Assembly (NCBI GenBank): GCA_902538085.1
Contig: CACBDV010000003.1
Location: forward strand, 1-64,000
Direction of reading: 5' to 3'
Length of the DNA: 64,000 nt
Source: an uncultured Alphaproteobacteria bacterium
GTDB taxonomy: Bacteria; Pseudomonadota; Alphaproteobacteria; HIMB59
The position numbers and the translations under genes were made by a program. The notes beneath the pieces were generated by a model. It had not been told where the DNA came from. It did not search any database and saw only the letters and a program-made list of their open reading frames with translations. Positions 48,948-58,176 of this stretch are shown one piece after another. The first letter of the stretch is position 1. Each line of letters begins with the position of its first letter.

Positions 48948-50268
48948 TTAAAATTTTTTTTAAACCTTCGTGGCCAAAATAATTATATAGGTCTTTAACA
49001 GATGGGCCATTTTGATTACCTGTAAGTATATAACGTGTATTAGTAAATATTTCTTTTTTTGATAGTGATTTATCAATACTCATTAAGTAATTGACATATT
49101 CATCAAAACTAAAATTTGAAATACCATTCAAATTTTTAATCAAAAGTTTGATAAAGTCACCTGAGGGTTGAATTTTAATTTCTCTTCTATTAATAATATT
49201 CCATAAATTTCTTATATCTTCATATTTTTCAACATTTTCTTTAATAAGTTCCCACTCAGTTTCAGTTAAAGCTAACTCTTCTAGCTCAGGGAATTCATTA
49301 TTTAAATCTTTTAAATTCATTGACCTTAATGAATTTTTTTGAAAAAAGTCAATTTTATGAATATCAATTTTTGGTAAGTTTTTAGAAATATCCTCTAAAT
49401 TAAAATCTCTAAAATTATTCTCTAAAATGGTTTCAAAATCATAATCTGAGTTTAAACCAAGTGAATACAAATAAGATAGAATACTGTTAACTGTATATCC
49501 ACTTTTTCTGAATTGCTTAAGTGAAATTGAGTCCAAATTTCTCTTACTTAGTTTTGTTCCATCCTCATTAAGCATTAATGGATTGTGACCTAATGAAGGT
49601 AAATCAGAGTTTAAACATTTAAATAATTCTAAATGAATTGCTGAATTAGTTAAGTGGTCTTCGCCTCTAATAATGTGAGAAATCTTCATATCTATATCAT
49701 CGACGACACTTGGAAAATGGTAGAGGTAGCTACCATCAGCCCTTCTTAAAACAGGATCTGATTGAGAAGCTAGATCTACTTCGGTCTCTCCTTTTACTAA
49801 ATCATTCCATTTAATTTTAGTCTGTGAAAGCTTAAATCTCCAATAAGGCTGATTACCATTAATTATTTTTTTTTCAATTTCTTCTTTAGATAAATTTAAT
49901 GAGGATCTATCGTAGATTGGAGGTTTTCCTGCTTTTAACTGCAACTTTTTTTTTATATCTAAATCCTCACTTGACTCAAAACATGGGTAAACAAATTTTA
50001 AAGAAATTAATTGATCGAAAAGTTCATTATATCTCTCAATTCTTTTGCTTTGATAAAAAGTTTCATCATATTTTATTTTTAACCAATCAAGATCAGATGC
50101 TATAGACTTTACATATTCATCTTTGCTTCTCTCTTGGTCAGTGTCGTCATATCTAAGAATAAATTTACCATTATTTTTTTTCGAATATGCCCAATTTAAA
50201 AAGCAAGATCTCATATTTCCTAAGTGCAGGTGACCAGTTGGACTCGGGGCAAAACGTGTAATTATCAT
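48937..50268 (-). CDS. gltX: Glutamyl-tRNA synthetase
   Basis: A 443-residue class I synthetase. FAPSPTGHLHLGNMR carries the HIGH-type motif, IIRGEDHLTNSAIH the substrate region, and DGTKLSKRN the KLSKR motif. Whether it is discriminating or can also charge tRNA-Gln cannot be told by eye. It overlaps the upstream phosphoribosyltransferase gene by 4 bases. Confidence 0.95.
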   Translation of the reverse strand: MIITRFAPSPTGHLHLGNMRSCFLNWAYSKKNNGKFILRYDDTDQERSKDEYVKSIASDLDWLKIKYDETFYQSKRIERYNELFDQLISLKFVYPCFESSEDLDIKKKLQLKAGKPPIYDRSSLNLSKEEIEKKIINGNQPYWRFKLSQTKIKWNDLVKGETEVDLASQSDPVLRRADGSYLYHFPSVVDDIDMKISHIIRGEDHLTNSAIHLELFKCLNSDLPSLGHNPLMLNEDGTKLSKRNLDSISLKQFRKSGYTVNSILSYLYSLGLNSDYDFETILENNFRDFNLEDISKNLPKIDIHKIDFFQKNSLRSMNLKDLNNEFPELEELALTETEWELIKENVEKYEDIRNLWNIINRREIKIQPSGDFIKLLIKNLNGISNFSFDEYVNYLMSIDKSLSKKEIFTNTRYILTGNQNGPSVKDLYNYFGHEGLKKILNEY

Positions 50269-51392
50269 TTAACTTTTTTTAAGAGGTACTCTCTTGAAAC
50301 TTTTACTCTAGAGGAATTACCATATTTTATAATATCAGCAGTTGCATATGTTTCTGACCACTTTTCTGGTAGATAACTTCCAGTTCCTATGACATCTATT
50401 GGAGCTTTGGCTAAAGACATTGCCTTGCATTTCTCATTTGTAAATCCGCTAGATGCAATAATTTTTACTTTTTTAAAACCAAAATTATCAAGTTGTGCTC
50501 TCAAATACCACAAAGATGCAGCAGAGACTCCAGGCCCAACTAAGTGTTTTAACTCTTTGTCAGATCTGTATTCTTTGATTGAACCGGGTGCGTGTTTTTC
50601 TAAGACCTCATATGATTTTGAGGTATCAAGATTCTCAATAAATCTTCCATTTGGGGTATCAAGTCTTATCATTACTTTTCCAGCTTTAGACAACTTATCG
50701 AAGTGGCTACAAACTTGAATAGAGTCAGTAATTTCCTTACCGAAATAATCAGGCAATACAACTAAATCATCTTTTGGAAATGTTTCATGAAACATTTTTA
50801 CTGCCTCAAGAGTAGATCCTGCATATCCTATTAATGCATGTGGCATCGTTCCTAATGCTTTATTAGATAGAAAATAATGTGATGTTGCATCTATCGATGT
50901 ACCAATAAAGCCTTTAGCTTTTTTTCTTTTTGCTGATTTTGATCCTACTGATGCCGCATATGACATTAATTCAGACATCTCTGTGCCTGCACAATGTCTT
51001 GCATCCATAGCTATAAAGGAAGTTTTAGGCAAGTCTAAACACATTTGATATGCATTAGCTGCTGCTATACAAGCTGGACCAATTTTTTGTAAGAGTAAAG
51101 TTTCCAAATCGACTATATGTTTAAAAGATCCCCTAATATAAAGAATTGGTTCTCCAGCACCAAAATGGTCACCCTCTTTGAATGGGCTAGAAGTTGATAC
51201 TTTAATACCTCTGTCTTTTGAAATTTGTTTTATCCAATTTATTGCTAGTTTTAATGCTATAACACCTGGTCTACGAATAAAAACAGCATAAGTAACTTTT
51301 ATGTCTCCATACTTTTGGATAATTTTTTTTGTTTTTAAAAAATAATTATCAGTAAAATTATTAATTAAATTTGAATTTGTTTTTTTATTCAT
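50265..51392 (-). CDS. Nicotinate phosphoribosyltransferase-like protein
   Basis: A 375-residue NAPRTase/QAPRTase-fold enzyme. VTYAVFIRRPGVIALKLA, FGAGEPILYIRG, MDARHCAGTEMSELMSYA, and a late KVKIIASSGFTNEKCKAM and IDVIGTGSYLPE (phosphate site) are visible. It should make nicotinate mononucleotide from nicotinate and PRPP. It is shorter than the E. coli enzyme and closer to the compact archaeal/alphaproteobacterial form. It lies between gltX and the DAHP synthase gene, 14 bases from the latter's end. Confidence 0.8.
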   Translation of the reverse strand: MNKKTNSNLINNFTDNYFLKTKKIIQKYGDIKVTYAVFIRRPGVIALKLAINWIKQISKDRGIKVSTSSPFKEGDHFGAGEPILYIRGSFKHIVDLETLLLQKIGPACIAAANAYQMCLDLPKTSFIAMDARHCAGTEMSELMSYAASVGSKSAKRKKAKGFIGTSIDATSHYFLSNKALGTMPHALIGYAGSTLEAVKMFHETFPKDDLVVLPDYFGKEITDSIQVCSHFDKLSKAGKVMIRLDTPNGRFIENLDTSKSYEVLEKHAPGSIKEYRSDKELKHLVGPGVSAASLWYLRAQLDNFGFKKVKIIASSGFTNEKCKAMSLAKAPIDVIGTGSYLPEKWSETYATADIIKYGNSSRVKVSREYLLKKVK

Positions 51393-51406
51393 TATGAATA
51401 AGAAAA

Positions 51407-52756
51407 CTAATTCATTTCGCCATTAGATAATAAATCAGCCAGAAGAAAAGATAGTTCTAATGATTGATTAACATTTAGTCTTGGGTCACAAAACGTATGA
51501 TATCTATCACCTAAATTTTCATCTTTAATATCATCAGGTCCACCGACACATTCAGTTACATCTAAACCTGTTAATTCAAGGTGAACGCCTCCTGCGACTG
51601 AACCCTCTGATTTATGAATTTCAAAAAAAGACTGAATTTCTTTAAAAATATTCTCAGTAGCTCTTGTTTTATAGCCAGATTTACTTGTAGATGTATTTCC
51701 ATGCATAGGATCACATATCCATGTAAGATTAAGACCGAGTTTATTAATTTCTTTCAATAAATCAGGGTATTTTGAATTAATTTTATCTGCTCCCATTCTA
51801 ACAATAAGTGTAAGTCTTCCACCTTCATTCTCAGGATTAAGTATCTCAATATTTTTTTTTAAATCATCAATGGTTGTAGATGGTCCTACTTTAAGACCTA
51901 AAGGGTTTTTTATACCACTTAAATAGTGTATGTGAGCACCATTAGGATCTCTAGTTCTATCACCAACCCACAAAAAATGAGAATTTACATTGTACCACTC
52001 ACCTGTAGTGCTATCTATTCTTGTAAAAGCTTGTTCATAAGGTAAAAGAAGTGCTTCATGGCTTGTGTAAAAATCTGTCTCTCTTAGTTCTCTTGTATTT
52101 TTTTCATTTACACCACAGGCATTCATAAATTTTATACTTTCTGCAATTTTTTCAGATAATTCTTTAAATTTTTTTGTTGTATCAAAGTTATCTGCAAAAT
52201 CTAAATTCCATTTATTTAATTGTGTTAAACTAGCAAAACCTCCTTGAGCAAAAGCTCTTAATAAATTTAAAGTTGAAGCTGAATGGTTATAAGCTCTGAT
52301 CATTCTTTTAGGGTCTGGTTCTCTAGAGGACTCGTTAAACTCAAATGAATTAATAATATCTCCTCTATAACTAGGTAGCTTTTGACCGTTTTTTTCTTCA
52401 AAGTCTGAGCTTCTTGGTTTAGCAAATTGTCCACCCATTCTCCCTAGTTTAACTACCGGTTTATTAGTAGCAAAAGTCAAAACAACAGACATTTGCAATA
52501 GTAATTTAAAATTATCTCTAATTGTATTGGGGTTTAATTCCTGAAAGCTCTCAGCACAGTCACCGCCTTGTAAATAAAAGGACTCTCCTTTTTGAACTTG
52601 ATAAATTTGTGATTTTAGAGACCTAGTCTCACCAGCAAAAATTAAAGGAGGCATAGAAGATAATTCCTCTATTACAGAGTCTAAATTACCTTGATCAGCA
52701 TAAGCAGGCATTTGCTTTGCTTCAAAGTTTTTCCAACTATCTTTAGTCCATTTCAT
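51407..52756 (-). CDS. 3-deoxy-7-phosphoheptulonate synthase, class II
   Basis: A 449-residue plant-type DAHP synthase, first step of the shikimate pathway (PEP plus erythrose 4-phosphate). Hallmarks are QGGDCAESFQELN near residue 60, VVKLGRMGGQFAKPRSSD, GDRTRDPNGAHIHYLSGI, and ICDPMHGNT. The Cys in GGDCAE and the His in MHGN are metal ligands. No separate regulatory domain is attached. The class II form is common in alphaproteobacteria. Confidence 0.93.
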   Translation of the reverse strand: MKWTKDSWKNFEAKQMPAYADQGNLDSVIEELSSMPPLIFAGETRSLKSQIYQVQKGESFYLQGGDCAESFQELNPNTIRDNFKLLLQMSVVLTFATNKPVVKLGRMGGQFAKPRSSDFEEKNGQKLPSYRGDIINSFEFNESSREPDPKRMIRAYNHSASTLNLLRAFAQGGFASLTQLNKWNLDFADNFDTTKKFKELSEKIAESIKFMNACGVNEKNTRELRETDFYTSHEALLLPYEQAFTRIDSTTGEWYNVNSHFLWVGDRTRDPNGAHIHYLSGIKNPLGLKVGPSTTIDDLKKNIEILNPENEGGRLTLIVRMGADKINSKYPDLLKEINKLGLNLTWICDPMHGNTSTSKSGYKTRATENIFKEIQSFFEIHKSEGSVAGGVHLELTGLDVTECVGGPDDIKDENLGDRYHTFCDPRLNVNQSLELSFLLADLLSNGEMN

Positions 52757-52797
52757 GAGGCAAGGATTATATTGTTAAATGTATTAAATAAAAGAAA

Positions 52798-54075
52798 TTA
52801 TTGGGTTTTAGATTTAAAAGGCCAAATTTTGGGTAGCTTTAATTTAGGTAATGATGGCTCATAACCTGTAGCATAAAAATTATCTATGCTGGATTGTTTA
52901 TTATCTGAATACTTTGAGTCAATATCTTCATGATTGATAATTCCGATATTATCAACGATATCTACTGTGGTGATTAGGCCATGATTGTCTGTAATGTAAT
53001 AGCATTTATCTAAATTTAAATAATCATATGAGCTTTTACCGATTTGATAAGAATTTTTGTCAGAACCATCAGATAGAAAAATAAAATTTTTTATGTTTTT
53101 TATTTTATATTTGTTTGAAAGTATGTATGTATCGTCATCCTTGAGTATCTCATGAATATACTTTTTGTTACTTAATTTTAAATTAGGGAAAAAAGTTCCT
53201 TTTGATAAGTAACTAGGATATTGATTATCATCAATAATATTAGAGAAGAAATTATTTTGTTTGTTAAAATTATTATTAATTTCTAATACTTGATTAGAAA
53301 ATATGTAAGATTTATTAAACCTGAGTAAAAATTTAAATATGAATAAAGATATAAACTTAGGGAAAAAATTATAAAAATTAAAAAAAAGAATATTAATATA
53401 GTAATTGTTATTATTGCTGGAATTATACGTATTCTTAGTGTCTAAAGTATTTAAGCTTAAAAGATTAGCTATTTCAAAACATATTCCCAAATAAGATTTA
53501 TTTTTGATTGTAATCTCTTTGGTATTATTATTTTTAGAGTAATAAATAGATAAACTAGTTGGGACTTTGATTTTAATAAGATCACTCTCTTGAATTTTTT
53601 TATTAGCAATTTTCTTAATATATTTTTTTAAAAGGGATATATTTTCAGAAAAAAAGTGTATTGTGCTGCTATTTGGAAAAACAATATTTATTTTTTTAAA
53701 TTTTAAATTAGTAAAAATTGATGAGCAGTATTTGTGTTGAGTCTCATTGATTTCAAATCTATAAAAAATTTTATAATCTGTTGTTTGGATTTTAATATCT
53801 GGATTATTATCTTTAACAGTGTAGCCATTATCATTAATTAAATAAGATATTTGTTCTCCTGTAATAGGTTCTCTTGTAAATAACTTAGATTTATTGATTA
53901 TTCCATATGTGTCTAAAGGCACTGAATTAAATGTATTTGATTTCAATTTATCCTCAGGAAAAAAAATAGTTTGTTTGAAATTAGCTTTTTCGATATTTGA
54001 AGAAAGCTGTGGTTTGATACCAAACCGAGCGTCAATCACACTAGCTAAAATCTCATTATCAACTTCGATATTCAT
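52798..54075 (-). CDS. Unrecognised 425-residue protein
   Basis: I do not recognise this protein. It begins with a soluble region (residues 1-130, FTREPITGEQISYLIN), passes through a Lys/Asn/Ser-rich stretch (about 170-235) with an aromatic segment NILFFNFYNFFPKFISLF near 230-250 that could be membrane-associating, and ends with a charged tail and PKLPKIWPFKSKT. No catalytic motif is evident. It lies in conserved core genome between glmS and the DAHP synthase gene, in the same direction, 17 bases from glmS. Its composition is more like the island than its neighbours. Confidence 0.7.
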   Translation of the reverse strand: MNIEVDNEILASVIDARFGIKPQLSSNIEKANFKQTIFFPEDKLKSNTFNSVPLDTYGIINKSKLFTREPITGEQISYLINDNGYTVKDNNPDIKIQTTDYKIFYRFEINETQHKYCSSIFTNLKFKKINIVFPNSSTIHFFSENISLLKKYIKKIANKKIQESDLIKIKVPTSLSIYYSKNNNTKEITIKNKSYLGICFEIANLLSLNTLDTKNTYNSSNNNNYYINILFFNFYNFFPKFISLFIFKFLLRFNKSYIFSNQVLEINNNFNKQNNFFSNIIDDNQYPSYLSKGTFFPNLKLSNKKYIHEILKDDDTYILSNKYKIKNIKNFIFLSDGSDKNSYQIGKSSYDYLNLDKCYYITDNHGLITTVDIVDNIGIINHEDIDSKYSDNKQSSIDNFYATGYEPSLPKLKLPKIWPFKSKTQ

Positions 54076-54092
54076 ATTAAATAGTATTCAAT

Positions 54093-55889
54093 TTATTCAA
54101 CGGTAACTGATTTAGCGAGATTCCTTGGTTGATCAATATCAGTACCTTCATTAAGAGCAAAATAATATGAAATGAGTTGAAGAGGAATAGTATAAATGAA
54201 AGGTGTGTCAATAAAGTTTTCTTTGGGTAGGCTTACATTATGTGTGTTTAATGATTTTCTGTGAATTTTAACACTAGATAAAATTATAACCTTACCATTT
54301 CTAGCAGCGATTTCCTCAGCATTAGAAATAGATTTCTCATATAGTTCGTTGTTTGGCGATAAGCAAATTGTTAATGATTTTTTATCGATCAATGCGATTG
54401 GGCCATGTTTCATCTCTCCTCCTGGAAAGCCTTCGCTATGCATGTAAGATATCTCTTTTAATTTCAAGGATCCCTCTAATGCTATTGGGTATACAATATT
54501 CCTTCCAATAAAATAACAAGTATCAGATTGGCTTAATTTTTTTGCAATTTTTTTCGCCTCTGGTGTAAAATCATTTGTTAATTTTTTCAGCTTTATTGGT
54601 AATAACTTTAGAATTGCTAAATTCTTATTATAATCTTTTTTCGATATGGAATTTGTCATTTTACCAATTTCAATAGAAAGATTGGCTAAGCTCAATATTT
54701 GACAAGTAAAAGCTTTAGTTGAGGCTACACCAACTTCTTTATCAGCATAAGTAGGTATGGTTACATCAGCCTCTCTTACCATACTACTCTGCAAAGAATT
54801 AGTGATGACTATAGAGGAATGTTTGTTTTTTTTGATATATTTTAGAGCCATCAAGGTATCCATGGTTTCACCAGATTGTGAAATAAAAATAAATAAAATT
54901 TTTTCGTCTTTATTTATTTTTTTATATCTAAGCTCGGAAGCTAATTCTGATGAAGTATCTATATTTGTATATTTATTAAAGTAATACTCACCAACTAAAC
55001 AGGCATGGTATGCAGTACCACATCCAACAAATATTATTTTTTTGTTTAAAATTAAATTTTTAAATTTGCTTTCAAAATCATTAAAAAATTCTTTTACATA
55101 ATTTTTTTGAGTAGTTTTTATAACTTCGGGCTGCTCATGAATCTCTTTCAACATATAATGTTGATATTTTCCTTTATCATATGGGTTTTGTTTAATTTCA
55201 TTTTTTTCGAAGAGTATTTTAGCTTTATTTAAACTAGATATTTTAGACTGCTGAATTTTAATAATATCACCATCTTTAAGATGATAAATCTTATCACTAT
55301 AATCAGATAAAATAGATGAATCTGAGCATATGTAAGAGGAGTTTCTATTATGTGATAAGGCGATTGGACTGCCATTTTTTAATAAGTAAAAACAATTATT
55401 TTTTTTTATAAATATAACAAAGGCGTAGTTTCCTTTAATAACACTTTTAAACACTCTAATAGCTTCATCTGAATTTTTATATTTATTGACTAAATAGGTG
55501 AGAAAGTAAAAACTGATTTCAGTATCTGATTGAATATTTTTAGGAATTTCTACAAATCGATTTTGAATTTTTCTATAGTTTTCAATAATACCATTACAAA
55601 CTAAAGTAAGATCATCATTTGCAAATGGATGAGCATTATTTTTGCTAACAACTCCATGTGTTGCCCATCTTGTATGACCTATCACACCATAAAAATTTTT
55701 ATCTGATACATTTTGAGCTTTATTTTTTAGTTCTGAAATTTTGCCGACACTTTTTATGGTTTTTATTCGTTCTTTTGAAAACAAGGAAATGCCAGCAGAG
55801 TCATACCCTCTATATTCCAGCTTTTTTAAAATATCTATAGAATTATTCTTTAAAGAAGATGAATTTAAGATACCAACTATACCGCACAT
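54093..55889 (-). CDS. glmS: Glucosamine-6-phosphate synthase (glutamine-dependent)
   Basis: A 598-residue two-domain enzyme. An N-terminal Ntn glutaminase has catalytic Cys2 (MCGIVGIL) and EYRGYDSAGI. Two SIS isomerase domains follow, with FVGCGTAYHACLVG and FISQSGETMDTLMAL. The C terminus ends DQPRNLAKSVTVE, the conserved tail. It makes glucosamine-6-phosphate from fructose-6-phosphate and glutamine. It follows glmU directly (shared base), so both enzymes of UDP-GlcNAc supply are co-expressed. Confidence 0.95.
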   Translation of the reverse strand: MCGIVGILNSSSLKNNSIDILKKLEYRGYDSAGISLFSKERIKTIKSVGKISELKNKAQNVSDKNFYGVIGHTRWATHGVVSKNNAHPFANDDLTLVCNGIIENYRKIQNRFVEIPKNIQSDTEISFYFLTYLVNKYKNSDEAIRVFKSVIKGNYAFVIFIKKNNCFYLLKNGSPIALSHNRNSSYICSDSSILSDYSDKIYHLKDGDIIKIQQSKISSLNKAKILFEKNEIKQNPYDKGKYQHYMLKEIHEQPEVIKTTQKNYVKEFFNDFESKFKNLILNKKIIFVGCGTAYHACLVGEYYFNKYTNIDTSSELASELRYKKINKDEKILFIFISQSGETMDTLMALKYIKKNKHSSIVITNSLQSSMVREADVTIPTYADKEVGVASTKAFTCQILSLANLSIEIGKMTNSISKKDYNKNLAILKLLPIKLKKLTNDFTPEAKKIAKKLSQSDTCYFIGRNIVYPIALEGSLKLKEISYMHSEGFPGGEMKHGPIALIDKKSLTICLSPNNELYEKSISNAEEIAARNGKVIILSSVKIHRKSLNTHNVSLPKENFIDTPFIYTIPLQLISYYFALNEGTDIDQPRNLAKSVTVE

Positions 55890-57172
55890 TATTTTTTATT
55901 ATTAATTTTATTTTTCTGTTTTGATCTGGCTATAGAAAAATGATTATTTGGTATTGATTTAGTAATTACAGATCCTGCAGCTATGTATGCTTTATTACCA
56001 ATATTTACAGGTGCAACAATAGAAGAATTTGATCCAATAAAGGTATTATTACCTATTTTGCATTTAAGCTTATTTTTTCCATCATAATTACAAGTAATAG
56101 TTCCAGCCCCAATATTACTATTTGTTCCTATAAATGAGTCTCCGATATAACTTAAATGATTTACTTTTACTCCCTTTGATAATTTTGATTTTTTAATCTC
56201 AACAAAATTACCAATTTTTACCTCATCTGCCATAATAACCTCAGGTCTTATTCTTGCATAAGGGCCGATGGAGCAGTTATTACCTATTGTGGAATTTTCA
56301 ATATAAGAAAAGGACTTAATAATAGAATTACTTTTTATGCTTACATTTTTTTTAATAACAACATGTGGTTCAATTACTACTCCTGAAGCGATACTGACAT
56401 TGCTCTCTATATAAACCGTATCAGGATGAATAATTCTAACACCACTGTCTATTAATTTTTTCTTTATAAAATCTTGAGATAATGTTTCTAATTTATTAAG
56501 TTCATTTAAGGTGTTAGCACCTGATATCACTGTGGATTTATTTAAAAAAGTAGTCATTTTAAGGTTTTTATTAAAACAGACATTTACTAAATCAGTAATG
56601 TAAAATTCATTATTATTTTTATTTTTTTTTATTAATTTTAAATTTAATGCAGCTTTTTTTGAAATTAAAAATATGCCAGTATTTATCTCATTGATTAATT
56701 TCTCTTCCCTTGAACATTCATTTTCTTCAATAATACTTATTAATAAATTATTTTTTTTAATTATTCTCCCATACCCTTTTGGATTTCTTACATTTTGTGT
56801 AAGAACTGATAAGTCATCATCATTCTTTACACCTTTTGAAACAAAATCAGAGAGTATTTTATAATCGAAAATAGGTGTATCTGCTAAGGTCAATAAAAAA
56901 TAATCAAATCTATTATTGTATTTATAAAATTGTTTAAAAGCTCCACCAGTACCGTCTATTGGATTTTGAATAAATACTTTTTCATGAATGAAATATTTTT
57001 TATTAGCTTTACTTGAAATAATAAAAGTTTTTTTTACTTGTTTAATTTTATTTAGTGCATCTAAATTATACTGTATTAACTCTTTACCAGATATTTCATG
57101 AAGAAATTTTGGTTTAGGTGATTTAAATCTTTTGCTCTTTCCAGCAGAAAGAATAATGGCACATATATTCAT
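55889..57172 (-). CDS. glmU: Bifunctional GlcNAc-1-P uridylyltransferase / GlcN-1-P acetyltransferase
   Basis: A 427-residue enzyme. The N-terminal uridylyltransferase has ILSAGKSKRFKSPKPKFLH and DGTGGAFKQ. The C-terminal left-handed beta-helix (from about residue 245) has GAGTITCNYDGKNK and GSNSSIVAPVNIG. It converts GlcN-1-P to UDP-GlcNAc, precursor of peptidoglycan, lipid A and the island's amino-sugars. It is about 30 residues shorter than the E. coli enzyme, mostly in the tail. It is the first gene of the leftward glmU-glmS pair. Confidence 0.92.
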   Translation of the reverse strand: MNICAIILSAGKSKRFKSPKPKFLHEISGKELIQYNLDALNKIKQVKKTFIISSKANKKYFIHEKVFIQNPIDGTGGAFKQFYKYNNRFDYFLLTLADTPIFDYKILSDFVSKGVKNDDDLSVLTQNVRNPKGYGRIIKKNNLLISIIEENECSREEKLINEINTGIFLISKKAALNLKLIKKNKNNNEFYITDLVNVCFNKNLKMTTFLNKSTVISGANTLNELNKLETLSQDFIKKKLIDSGVRIIHPDTVYIESNVSIASGVVIEPHVVIKKNVSIKSNSIIKSFSYIENSTIGNNCSIGPYARIRPEVIMADEVKIGNFVEIKKSKLSKGVKVNHLSYIGDSFIGTNSNIGAGTITCNYDGKNKLKCKIGNNTFIGSNSSIVAPVNIGNKAYIAAGSVITKSIPNNHFSIARSKQKNKINNKK

Positions 57173-57237
57173 AAAGTTGTAAAATAATATTAATTAATCT
57201 TAACTTAAAACTAAAAATATATCTAATTATGTAAATT

Positions 57238-58176
57238 ATGCCCATTATCATTAAATCAAATTTATCAAAGCAACTAACACATTTCTTAAAGTCTAAACTA
57301 TTAAAAGATGAATTAGTAGTCTTGCCAACAGAAACTGTTTATGGGCTAGCTGGTTTAGGAACCAATATTAAAGCAGCAAAAAAAATTTACTCGCTAAAGA
57401 AAAGACCGTTGAAAAAAAAACTAATATTTCATTGTTCAAGTTTAAAAATGGTAGATAATTTTTTTAATTTAGATGATGAAAATTTAATTTTAGCTAAAGA
57501 ATTTTGGCCTGGGCCTCTTACTCTTGTTTTACAAAGGAAGTCTCTCGAGATACCCAAATCTCTTACATTGAATAATGAGTGTGCTGTAAGAGTTCCAAGT
57601 AATAAATTTACATTAAATTTAATTAATAAACTAGGTAAGCCCCTTGTAATGCCTTCAGCAAACAAATTTAAACAACTAAGCCCAATTAACAGTGAAATGG
57701 TTTTTCAGCAATTTATTGAGACAAATTTATTAATTGTAGATGATGGAAAATGTAAAGTTGGTATCGAGTCAACTTTAATTAAAATATCTGATAACAAATT
57801 GAATATAATAAGACCAGGGATGATATCATTAGAAAATGTGAAAAAAATATTACCCTATATGGTTTTTAGTAAATATAACAAAAATTTAAGTTTTCCTGGA
57901 ACTTCAAAAAAACATTATTCTCCGAAGAAGAAAATATTTTTAAATGTCAAAAATGCTAAAAAAAAATCTGCATATATAAACTTTGGAGCAAATAAGAAAG
58001 GTCAATTCAAAAATTTAAGTAAGAGTAGAAATTTAATTGAAGCTGCCAAAAATCTTTATCATTTTATTTTTTTAGCAGATAACGACAACCAATATAAAAA
58101 TATAAGTATCGCACCTATTCCTTATAAGAAAATAGGAATCGCTATAAATGATAGATTACTAAGAGCATCTAAATGA
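57238..58176 (+). CDS. L-threonylcarbamoyladenylate synthase (Sua5 type)
   Basis: A 312-residue enzyme for the t6A modification of ANN-decoding tRNAs. The YrdC/Sua5 core has VLPTETVYGLAGLG, KKRPLKKKLIFHC, FWPGPLTLVL and VMPSANKFKQLSP. After residue 210 it carries the extra C-terminal Sua5 domain, starting FPGTSKKHYSP, which separates it from short YrdC. It overlaps the following flavoprotein gene by 4 bases. The divergent glmU starts 65 bases away. Confidence 0.9.
   Translation: MPIIIKSNLSKQLTHFLKSKLLKDELVVLPTETVYGLAGLGTNIKAAKKIYSLKKRPLKKKLIFHCSSLKMVDNFFNLDDENLILAKEFWPGPLTLVLQRKSLEIPKSLTLNNECAVRVPSNKFTLNLINKLGKPLVMPSANKFKQLSPINSEMVFQQFIETNLLIVDDGKCKVGIESTLIKISDNKLNIIRPGMISLENVKKILPYMVFSKYNKNLSFPGTSKKHYSPKKKIFLNVKNAKKKSAYINFGANKKGQFKNLSKSRNLIEAAKNLYHFIFLADNDNQYKNISIAPIPYKKIGIAINDRLLRASK

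Noticed and set aside
50389-50718. Plus-strand open frame of 109 codons
   Set aside because: It is an antisense shadow of the nicotinate phosphoribosyltransferase-like gene, which has clear family motifs.
57173-57237. Riboswitch or long leader between glmU and the Sua5-type gene
   Set aside because: The gap is only 65 bases, A+T-rich, and without a visible structured element.
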